A model generated the notes under the pieces. It made no database searches. It had not been told where the DNA came from and was given only the letters and a program-made list of their open reading frames with translations. The position numbers and the translations under genes were made by a program. A stretch of 18,777 nt of DNA from contig NZOF01000179.1 of NCBI GenBank assembly GCA_002695185.1, forward strand, positions 22,481-41,257, written 5' to 3'. Each line of letters begins with the position of its first letter. Positions within the stretch are counted from its first letter, which is position 1. Source of the stretch: Erythrobacter sp. GTDB lineage: Bacteria > Pseudomonadota > Alphaproteobacteria > Sphingomonadales > Sphingomonadaceae. Of this stretch, positions 14,154 through 18,777 are shown one piece after another.

Positions 14154-14165
14154 CCGGAGCTCCGG
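14154..14165. promoter_or_regulatory. 12-bp perfect palindrome upstream of the lipoprotein gene
   Basis: CCGGAGCTCCGG reads the same on both strands and lies 49 bases upstream of the GTG at 14105, between it and the fasciclin terminator. The position suits an operator at a promoter, but a palindrome this short could arise by chance in G+C-rich DNA. Confidence 0.35.
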
Positions 14166-14203
14166 ATAACTTCGATTGCCATCAGGCGATATACAGCCGC
14201 ATG

Positions 14204-14235
14204 CATAAAAAGGACGACCCCGAAGGATCGTCCTT
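14204..14235 (-). terminator. Intrinsic terminator of the fasciclin gene (UUCG loop)
   Basis: On the minus strand, an 11-bp stem (arms 14235-14225 and 14220-14210, one G-U pair) closes the extra-stable tetraloop TTCG and is followed directly by TTTTTAT. It lies 22 bases past the fasciclin stop codon. This is a textbook rho-independent terminator and the clearest one in the window. Confidence 0.92.
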
Positions 14236-14257
14236 CTACAATCATATGATCGTGTCT

Positions 14258-14839
14258 TTACGAGGGCATCAGCACCGTATCGATCACGTGGATTACGCCA
14301 TTCGAAGCATCGACATCGGTTGAGGTCACGGTCGCGCGATTGCCTTCGGGATCAACAAGCACAACGTTGCCGCCGTCCATCATAGCAGTCAGTTCCGCAC
14401 CATTCACCGTGGTGAGCTTGTAACCGTCATCTCCCGCTCCTTCGATCGCCTGCGTCAAGGCCTGTGCATTGGTTTCGCCCTGAACAACGTGATAGGTGAG
14501 GATATTCGAAAGATCTTCGCGGCCAGCATCGCTCATAAGTTCATCGCGCGTAGCCTGCGGAATCTTATCAAATGCGGCATTCGTTGGAGCGAAGACCGTA
14601 TAGGGGCCTTCACCAGATAGAGTCTCCCCAAGATTGGCTGCAGTAACCGCGCTAACCAAGGTTGAGAAATCGGGATTGCCTTGGGCGACTTCAACGATGG
14701 TACCAGCCTCCGCGGTGTCGTTCGCTATCTGGTCATTCATGGCCACGGTGTCATCTGCGGTCGGTTCAGCGGTATCTTCTGCGCATGCAGTAATCGCGAG
14801 CGAGGCAGCTGAGGCGAGTACAATGGTTAGCTTGTTCAT
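14258..14839 (-). CDS. Fasciclin (FAS1) domain lipoprotein
   Basis: A 193-residue exported lipoprotein carrying one FAS1 domain (PF02469). The signal sequence MNKLTIVLASAASLAITAC ends in lipobox ITAC with Cys19. After an acidic linker (20-45) the domain shows both signature boxes: H1 as PYTVFAPTNAAFDKIP and H2 as NGVIHVIDTVLMP at the very end, with ILTYHVVQGE between. FAS1 domains act in adhesion or surface interactions, and bacterial single-domain forms are often stress-linked. The ATG at 14839 with GGAAG (14847-14851) is preferred over the upstream ATG at 14923, which would put 28 non-signal residues before the signal peptide. The 266 bases upstream (14840-15105) hold no gene; I see no promoter there I would stand behind. 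Confidence 0.95.
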   Translation of the reverse strand: MNKLTIVLASAASLAITACAEDTAEPTADDTVAMNDQIANDTAEAGTIVEVAQGNPDFSTLVSAVTAANLGETLSGEGPYTVFAPTNAAFDKIPQATRDELMSDAGREDLSNILTYHVVQGETNAQALTQAIEGAGDDGYKLTTVNGAELTAMMDGGNVVLVDPEGNRATVTSTDVDASNGVIHVIDTVLMPS

Positions 14840-15105
14840 GGATAATCTTCCTTCGTGGTGGAAAGCCAGAATAGGCAATGGCGCGGATGCGACATCCGGG
14901 GTTTGTCGTCCTCGCGCCTTCACTCAACCAATCATCAGATGACGCGCATGTTCCGAAAAAGGCGGAAATGTGGCCATCTTTCCAATATTAAGCGAGGTAG
15001 GCCCGTAGAATAGCGAGGGCTCGTGATTGTCATATCTTGCCACAACCCGAAGCTGACTTGGGAGCGCAACGGGGAACTTACCCGACTCTCGCCTCTTGAT
15101 CCAAT

Positions 15106-15621
15106 ATGGACGAGAATTCCTCGCACGATCCTGCGCCAAACGCAATTACTCTCACGCCGCGTCAAATGGATTGCATGCGACTGGTCAAAAACGGTCTGAC
15201 CTCAAAGCAGATTGCTCGGGAACTTGGAATCTCACCCCGCACGGTCGACCAACATATCGGTACGGTGATCGAAATCCTGCAGGTCAACAACCGCATGGCC
15301 GCCGTAACCAGGCTTCAGCAAATCGAATTGGAAAACCGGCAGGGCCAGGATATCACCACTCCTGAGCAGTTCGTAACAGAAATCGAGCCGGAGAGGACGG
15401 ATCGTATCGCTGTGGGTTCATCATCCGGCATTGAACCCACGAGAGTTGGACCGGGCCGGACATCTACCTTCCCTGCTCTCGGTGGGAGGACGAACACCGC
15501 TTCCCGCAGCCAGCGTTTGAGATGGATGATCCGCATCGCGATTTTGTCCGTCATGCTCAGTTGCTTCATAGTTCTCACCATTATGGGCGTATCTGAACTG
15601 GCTTTGCGTGGGACGCCGTGA
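15106..15621 (+). CDS. Membrane-tethered LuxR/GerE-type HTH regulator
   Basis: A 171-residue protein with an N-terminal GerE/LuxR DNA-binding domain (about 15-72): LTPRQMDCMRLVKNGLTSKQIARELGISPRTVDQHI is a clean match, with the recognition helix at SPRTVDQHIGTVIEILQ. Then come a polar linker (about 75-138), a basic anchor (RSQRLRWMIR) and one transmembrane helix at about 141-161 (IAILSVMLSCFIVLTIMGV). There is no receiver or autoinducer domain, so the DNA-binding head is cytoplasmic and the signal probably arrives through the membrane helix or a partner. The ATG at 15106 has no clear ribosome site. Two unknown genes follow on the same strand, and the second is a membrane protein. Confidence 0.9.
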   Translation: MDENSSHDPAPNAITLTPRQMDCMRLVKNGLTSKQIARELGISPRTVDQHIGTVIEILQVNNRMAAVTRLQQIELENRQGQDITTPEQFVTEIEPERTDRIAVGSSSGIEPTRVGPGRTSTFPALGGRTNTASRSQRLRWMIRIAILSVMLSCFIVLTIMGVSELALRGTP

Positions 15622-15676
15622 CCTTTTCGGGTCAGCGCAATCGAAAACGTCGCGCCAGAAAGGATATCCCACTCCC

Positions 15677-16021
15677 ATGCACAATATCGAACAGGCATCC
15701 GGGCAGGTCGTTGCGGACGACACCCAGAAATCACTCGAGGCAATCGATCAGGCCGTCATGTCACTGGCCAATCTGTGCGCCAGCATCGTCGAGGTCAGCA
15801 AGGCTGCCAATTTGCCAGTAACGACAGTTCAGGGCGCGCTCGCCAATGCTGGCGAAGGGCTCTCCAAGATCATCGCTACCCGCCAGGATCTCGGCGGCAC
15901 CACCAGAGAACTGCTCAAAATCCGCAAGGCATCCAATCTGCAGACCGTGGGCTTTGGCTGCCCGCCGGAGTATAAGCCATCGGCCGAGCATCTCCCCGAG
16001 CCGGCGGGACAGGACGCCTAA
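15677..16021 (+). CDS. Small helical protein downstream of the HTH regulator, unknown
   Basis: A 114-residue protein I do not recognise. It is largely helical: DDTQKSLEAIDQAVMSLANLCASIVEVSKAANLPVTTVQGALANAGEGLSKIIATRQDLGGTTRELLKI. It has regular hydrophobic spacing, and the end (GFGCPPEYKPSAEHLPEPAGQDA) is Pro-rich. No signal peptide or membrane helix. The ATG at 15677 is chosen over the GTG at 15608, which overlaps the regulator gene; AGGA at 15661-15664 is somewhat far (12 bases). It lies 55 bases after the regulator and 6 bases before the membrane protein gene, so a three-gene transcript is likely. Its role may be to link regulator and membrane protein (speculative). Confidence 0.7.
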   Translation: MHNIEQASGQVVADDTQKSLEAIDQAVMSLANLCASIVEVSKAANLPVTTVQGALANAGEGLSKIIATRQDLGGTTRELLKIRKASNLQTVGFGCPPEYKPSAEHLPEPAGQDA

Positions 16022-16027
16022 CCAACC

Positions 16028-16456
16028 ATGCCCAGTATCTACCTGCTTGCCTTCTGGATCTTCCTCATCGGAGCGTGGACTGTCAGTTGGCAGGCAGGGG
16101 ATCGGCAGGATCGTCGCTGCATTATCGCAATCGTCGCTGCGGCGGCGCTATCGGCGGTCTTTTACAGCTACCTTGCCCCGTTTGCAGCGCTTATCGCAGT
16201 AGCGCTGGTGGATCTCACCCTCCTTCTGATCATCGGTCGCTACGCCTTGGTATCGGATCGTTACTGGCCGCTGTGGTTTGCCGGGTTTCACGCGGTTGGC
16301 CTGTTCTTCACGCTCTGCGCTCTCGCAATGCCGAGCGAGTGGCAGATGATACCCTGGCGGCTCAGCGGGTTCTGGTCCCTGCCCGCGCTTATCGCGATGA
16401 CGGCGGGCTTGTTGCTCGACAGGCGCGCCGGCGTTGTCAATCGGACCCGCGGTTAG
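16028..16456 (+). CDS. Multi-pass membrane protein, unknown
   Basis: A 142-residue hydrophobic protein with about five transmembrane segments: IYLLAFWIFLIGAWTVSW (4-21), IIAIVAAAALSAVFYSYL, FAALIAVALVDLTLLLIIG, WPLWFAGFHAVGLFFTLCALA, and FWSLPALIAMTAGLLLD. Many tryptophans sit near membrane borders. The ALVSDRYWPLWFAGFHAVGL stretch may be a family signature but I cannot name the family. No good ribosome site is seen 6 bases past the preceding stop, so it may depend on coupling to the upstream gene. It is convergent with the 16475-16765 gene. Confidence 0.75.
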   Translation: MPSIYLLAFWIFLIGAWTVSWQAGDRQDRRCIIAIVAAAALSAVFYSYLAPFAALIAVALVDLTLLLIIGRYALVSDRYWPLWFAGFHAVGLFFTLCALAMPSEWQMIPWRLSGFWSLPALIAMTAGLLLDRRAGVVNRTRG

Positions 16457-16474
16457 GGTACTCCACCCGCCCGG

Positions 16475-16765
16475 TCAGCGGGAAAGGCGGCGCCGGTTGG
16501 CTTGCACAGGTCCGCTATAATGGCGCAGTGCCCGGGTCGAGAGTTCCTGCGCCGACTGGAACGGCCCGCCCTGCCACAGGTATGGCCATAACAGGAGATT
16601 CGCGACCACCTTTTCCTTCACCATACGCTCGGCTTCGCGCTCGGCCAGCTTTCCGCCGGCCATGATGCGCAGGCTGCGCAGCCATACAACGGAGGCGGCA
16701 TCGAAGGACAGGGCCCAGCTATCGAAGGCAAGCCGCGTCCAGGCGGTGGGATCGGATCTTGTCAT
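16475..16765 (-). CDS. Small helical protein, conserved-looking, unknown
   Basis: A 96-residue protein: AWTRLAFDSWALSFDAASVVWLRSLRIMAGGKLAEREAERMVKEKVVANLLL, then a tail LSTRALRHYSGPVQANRRRLSR ending in RANRRRL-type basic residues. I recall similar sphingomonad proteins with an AGG..A..EA.RMV.EK pattern and a basic NRRRL end, known only as hypothetical. Predicted all-helical and cytoplasmic. AGGAG (16774-16778) precedes the ATG by 8 bases. It follows the YbaY-type gene by 124 bases, across a hairpin, so it may have its own promoter. The dyad 16784-16805 just upstream could be its operator. Confidence 0.78.
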   Translation of the reverse strand: MTRSDPTAWTRLAFDSWALSFDAASVVWLRSLRIMAGGKLAEREAERMVKEKVVANLLLWPYLWQGGPFQSAQELSTRALRHYSGPVQANRRRLSR

Positions 16766-16783
16766 GCGGGAAGCTCCTGAGAT

Positions 16784-16805
16784 GTGCAGCCGCTATATGC
16801 TGCAC
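16784..16805. promoter_or_regulatory. 7+7 bp dyad upstream of the 16475-16765 gene
   Basis: GTGCAGC at 16784-16790 is matched inverted by GCTGCAC at 16799-16805 around CGCTATAT. It lies 19 bases upstream of the ATG at 16765 and 6 bases from the ribosome site, so it could be an operator or a leader hairpin. Confidence 0.4.
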
Positions 16806-16840
16806 TGCACAAACGTTCACAACGCCCTTTCGGCGCCAGC

Positions 16841-16873
16841 CCGGTCGCAGCACTCGGTGTTCGCTGCGACCGG
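16841..16873 (-). terminator. Perfect 11-bp hairpin after the YbaY-type gene
   Basis: CCGGTCGCAGC (16841-16851) pairs perfectly with GCTGCGACCGG (16863-16873) across an 11-base loop, 17 bases past the stop of the 16890-17318 gene. No T-run follows on the minus strand, so termination would need a factor or be partial. Confidence 0.5.
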
Positions 16874-16889
16874 ACCGGGGCCTCGATCG

Positions 16890-17318
16890 TCAGCCTGCCG
16901 CTTGCGACAGCACCAACGTGCCGAGATCTATGTCGTCCTGTCCCGCCGTGGCGGTGACCGGGTGATTGGTATCCGTGGTCCAGATGAGGCGGCCCTCGCC
17001 ATCCACGATCGTGACGCGGGCATTGGTGCGCGCGGCGTCTTCCAGGCCGGAGCGAAAGACGTTCACTTCGAACGGCAGCGGGACCGAGCGGCCATCGGTG
17101 GCATAGGTCTGTTCGCCCAGCACGGTGGCGGCGGCATCGGCGCGCGACACATCCTCGATCCGCACGGTGATCACGGCGTCCTGCGGCAGCGCGATGCGCT
17201 GGCGATAGGTCGCCTCGCCGGTCACGGTCAGTAGCTCGTCGGCGCTGCTGGAGGGAGTGGTGGCGCAGGCGGCCAGGGCGAATGCCATCGTTGCAGCGAT
17301 AGGTGCGATTATCTTCAT
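16890..17318 (-). CDS. YbaY family lipoprotein
   Basis: A 142-residue exported lipoprotein of the YbaY group (PF09619): signal sequence MKIIAPIAATMAFALAAC with lipobox LAAC and Cys18, then a beta-rich domain. Family features are VTGEATYRQRIALPQDAVITVRIEDVSRADAAATVLGEQTY, SVPLPFEVNV, ARVTIVDGEGRLIWTTDTNHPV and the closing LVLSQ. YbaY-like domains occur in outer-membrane-associated lipoproteins and in type III secretion pilotin-like proteins; no secretion system is near. The ATG at 17318 is chosen because the signal peptide starts there. There is no ribosome binding site, and a perfect EcfG-type promoter ends only 10 bases upstream, so translation from a leaderless or nearly leaderless stress transcript is likely. 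Confidence 0.93.
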   Translation of the reverse strand: MKIIAPIAATMAFALAACATTPSSSADELLTVTGEATYRQRIALPQDAVITVRIEDVSRADAAATVLGEQTYATDGRSVPLPFEVNVFRSGLEDAARTNARVTIVDGEGRLIWTTDTNHPVTATAGQDDIDLGTLVLSQAAG

Positions 17319-17731
17319 GGCCGGGGCAACGTGGGCTGGCGCGGCGTGTTCCCGGCTGGAGCGAAACCGGCCAGTATTCGTGGCGAATAGAGCGCCGTGA
17401 TCGGCGAAACGTTTGGCAGGCGGTTCACTATTGGTCCGGTCCTTTTCCTGTCCGGCATTGTACCGGGCCGCGCCTCTTAGGCAGTTCGACTTTGAACGGC
17501 AGGTGAAGCCCGCCAGGTTTCGTGATGGTTGGTCAGGGTGGAGCATGTGGAGCAGGGTCCAGGGCAAAAACCCCCGTTTCGTCACCCTGCCCCGGCAAAT
17601 CCGTAAGCTTGCGGGCCAAACTGTCACCCGTGGTGGGCAAAGTGTCACCGTTTCGCCGGCACTGTCACCCTGCCAGCCATGTGATGTCACCTTTCCGGGC
17701 GCCCGAATGTCACCTTTCCCGCGCACCACCG
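17319..17731. other. Gap between YbaY-type and HTH genes: promoter plus repeat array
   Basis: These 413 bases hold no gene I accept. The right end of the gap is the phased GTCACC array (17581 onward), and the left end is the EcfG-type promoter (17328-17352). Between them (17353-17580) I see nothing specific: no start with a ribosome site and no strong hairpin. Open frames cross the gap on both strands, but they have no start with a ribosome site and no family similarity. Confidence 0.6.
17328..17352 (-). promoter_or_regulatory. EcfG-type general stress promoter, perfect match, nearly on the start codon
   Basis: On the minus strand GGAAC (17352-17348), a 16-base spacer and CGTT (17331-17328) match the EcfG consensus exactly. 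Transcription should begin about 6-9 bases past CGTT, around 17319-17322, almost at the ATG of the YbaY-type lipoprotein (17318). Confidence 0.75.
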
Positions 17732-17758
17732 TCACTCTCCCGGCGCCGGAATGTCACC
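17581..17758. repeat. Phased array of eight GTCACC-type motifs
   Basis: GTCACC (GTCACT once) begins at 17581, 17623, 17644, 17664, 17686, 17709, 17731 and 17753. Steps are 42, 21, 20, 22, 23, 22 and 22 bases, so apart from one skipped position every copy is two helical turns from the next. Spacers vary in sequence but share pieces such as TTTCC just after the motif and G+C-rich palindromes (GGGCGCCC, CCGGCGCCGG). Seven copies lie outside or at the end of the HTH gene; the 17753 copy is within its last codons, and the 17731 copy contains its stop codon. The array may be an iteron-type protein binding site or a decayed tandem repeat. Confidence 0.75.
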
Positions 17759-18106
17759 CATGTCCATCTCCGCCAACGGTACGCGCGACAGCAGGGGATG
17801 CACCCGCCGCTTTCCCTGGCGCGCGGAGGCCCGCTGCCGCTTCGCCTCGCCCATGGCGATATCCCAGTAATGCGCGAAATTGGGCGATCGCGCGCGCAGG
17901 CGATAGGCCGACTGGCGGCTCATCCCCACCGCCAGCGCGCAGGAGGTGACCTTGCCGTTGCGCGCGAGCATCTTGATGAAGGTGGAGGCCTTGTCCCCGG
18001 TCCAGCGGCTGTTGTTGGGGCGGACCTTCCCGCCCTGCGGGGCGTCTGCGATGGGACGGTCGGCAGAGGGGCGATGCGGCAGCGGTGGGGTCGGTGTCTG
18101 TGTCAT
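17732..18106 (-). CDS. Small HTH protein (terminase-small-subunit/transcription-factor-like)
   Basis: A 124-residue protein with a Pro/Arg-rich N-terminus and a central helix-turn-helix: STFIKMLARNGKVTSCALAVGMSRQSAYRLRARSPNFAHYWDIAM, with the turn at VGMSRQSAYRL (60-70). This matches the helix-turn-helix proteins of sphingomonads whose pattern is F..AL...G.V..AC..VGMS..SAYRLR.R, often annotated as terminase-like or LysR-like. A basic stretch (EAKRQRASARQGKRR) follows and probably adds DNA contacts. The last residues (MGDIPAPGE) and the stop TGA are encoded by the first units of the GTCACC array. The ATG at 18106 has no strong ribosome site. It may bind the array beside it (testable guess). 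Confidence 0.78.
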   Translation of the reverse strand: MTQTPTPPLPHRPSADRPIADAPQGGKVRPNNSRWTGDKASTFIKMLARNGKVTSCALAVGMSRQSAYRLRARSPNFAHYWDIAMGEAKRQRASARQGKRRVHPLLSRVPLAEMDMGDIPAPGE

Positions 18107-18156
18107 CCGGCAGGATAAGCCACGCTTTGCACCGTGTAGGAAAGCATCTTTTGCGC

Positions 18157-18181
18157 GGAACCGCTTTCACTGCGGAGCGCT
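18157..18181 (+). promoter_or_regulatory. EcfG-type promoter for the GS26-like gene (one mismatch)
   Basis: GGAAC at 18157-18161, 16 bases, then CGCT at 18178-18181; the consensus has CGTT. The ATG is 33 bases past it, the same distance as for the 12094 and 3632 genes, with AAGGAA at 18200-18205 between. The gene product is a general stress family protein. Confidence 0.6.
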
Positions 18182-18214
18182 GATAGGCTGAACAGTAATA
18201 AGGAATACTATTCG

Positions 18215-18664
18215 ATGGCCGACAAGACCCCTAAGCAACATCTCGCCCATATCGCCGAACAGATGAAGGACATCGATTTCGTGATGCTGGCCACGCATAC
18301 GAAGGACGGGCAGATCGGCCACCGCCCGATGAGCAACAATCGCGAAGTCGATTACGATGGCGACAGCTATTATTTCACTTGGGACGATTGCCTGATGGTG
18401 AAGGATATCGAAAAGAACCCCAAGGTCGGCCTGTCGCTGCAGGGCGCCCCCGGCAGTGAAGGCGCGCCGGGCATCTTCATCGCGCTGGAAGGCAAGGCCG
18501 AAATCGTGCGCGACAAGTCCAAGTTCGAAGACCACTGGACCAAGGATCTGAACCGCTGGTTCAAGGACGGGATCGACACCGATGGCGTAGCCATGATCCA
18601 CGTCCACGCCACCCGCTGCGCCTATTGGGACGGCGAGGAAGAAGGCGATTTCGATATCAAGTGA
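18215..18664 (+). CDS. Pyridoxamine 5'-phosphate oxidase-like general stress protein (GS26 family)
   Basis: A 149-residue split-barrel flavin-binding-type protein of the Pyrid_ox_like group (PF16242), typified by general stress protein 26. Features are HIAEQMKDIDFVMLATHTKDGQIGHRPMSNNREVDYDGDSYYFTWDDCLMVKDIEKNPKVGLSLQG, in which the RPMS/T segment and the FTWDD strand line the cofactor site, and the ALEGKAEIV...W strand-helix. The C-terminal VHATRCAYWDGEEEGDF is the family's usual tail. The cofactor (FMN, FAD or F420) cannot be read from sequence; FMN/FAD is usual in proteobacteria. The ATG has AAGGAA at 18200-18205 and lies behind an EcfG-like promoter, consistent with its class. The gene is complete and ends before the repeat near the window edge. 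Confidence 0.95.
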   Translation: MADKTPKQHLAHIAEQMKDIDFVMLATHTKDGQIGHRPMSNNREVDYDGDSYYFTWDDCLMVKDIEKNPKVGLSLQGAPGSEGAPGIFIALEGKAEIVRDKSKFEDHWTKDLNRWFKDGIDTDGVAMIHVHATRCAYWDGEEEGDFDIK

Positions 18665-18720
18665 TGGTGTGCCGAGGGAGCCTTATGTTCTCTCGCCCCC
18701 TTCTCAACGCCCGCCCCCCT

Positions 18721-18750
18721 CGTCATCCCCGCGCAGGCGGGGATCCAGAG
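18721..18750. repeat. Short palindromic intergenic repeat
   Basis: ATCCCCGC (18725-18732) and GCGGGGAT (18737-18744) form a hairpin with loop GCAG, within the sequence CGTCATCCCCGCGCAGGCGG and the following GGATCCA. This element type is very common between genes in Sphingomonadales. It lies 56 bases past the GS26-like stop and may end that transcript. The C-rich stretch before it and the bases to the window end hold no gene. Confidence 0.75.
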
Positions 18751-18777
18751 CGGACATAGCCCCCGGCCAGCTGGATC

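Noticed and set aside
15072..15097. GGAAC before the membrane-tethered regulator as an EcfG promoter
   Set aside because: The bases at 16-17 spacing do not resemble CGTT, and the site would be almost on the start codon.
17319..17735. N-terminal extension of the YbaY-type gene
   Set aside because: It would place about 139 residues before a clear lipoprotein signal peptide and read through the GTCACC array.
17581..17758. GTCACC array as a CRISPR array
   Set aside because: The repeated unit is only 6-7 bases and the spacers 14-17, far too short; no cas gene is near.

Overview
The window reads as chromosomal DNA from an alphaproteobacterium of the Sphingomonadales, most likely Erythrobacteraceae-like. 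The basis is the high G+C, the two short palindromic repeat types at 211-298 and 18721-18750 that are common between genes in that order, several GGAAC-N16/17-CGTT promoters typical of the alphaproteobacterial general stress sigma factor EcfG, and the mix of families present. Taxonomy is inferred from style; there is no rRNA or tRNA here.

Left part (1-3556): the end of an acyl-CoA dehydrogenase, a zinc alcohol dehydrogenase, an aminoglycoside-phosphotransferase-fold kinase of the ACAD10/11 type, and the lysine-pathway gene dapD. The dehydrogenase and kinase pair suggests breakdown of 4-hydroxy acids through phosphorylated acyl-CoA intermediates.

Stress operon (3574-5173): an EcfG-like promoter precedes a small membrane protein and four very small genes (Hva1_TUDOR, DUF3008, DUF3140, DUF1810). 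The last four are chained by one-base stop/start overlaps. It faces a secreted M19 dipeptidase gene (5247-6527, minus), which is divergent from a DUF427/DoxX pair (6606-7297).

Middle part (7312-16456): lower G+C by eye and rich in small exported or envelope proteins. It holds a SWIB-domain protein with a PEBP (Raf-kinase-inhibitor-like) protein, an S41 protease lipoprotein, a DUF3429 membrane protein with a GTEPFW-type lipoprotein, and an unrecognised 319-residue protein. It continues with an exported protein behind a perfect EcfG-type promoter, an HPF/RaiA ribosome-associated protein with a small membrane protein, a lipoprotein, a fasciclin lipoprotein with a clear intrinsic terminator, and a membrane-tethered LuxR-type regulator with two unknown partners.

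Right part (16475-18777): a small conserved-looking protein, a YbaY-type lipoprotein whose perfect EcfG-type promoter lies almost on its start codon, a phased array of eight GTCACC-type motifs every 20-23 bp, a small HTH protein whose 3' end runs into the array, and a GS26-like general stress protein behind another EcfG-like promoter.

The unifying theme is the general stress response: five EcfG-type promoters, two perfect and three with one mismatch, lie in front of five separate transcription units. The most unusual structure is the helically phased GTCACC array at 17581-17758.
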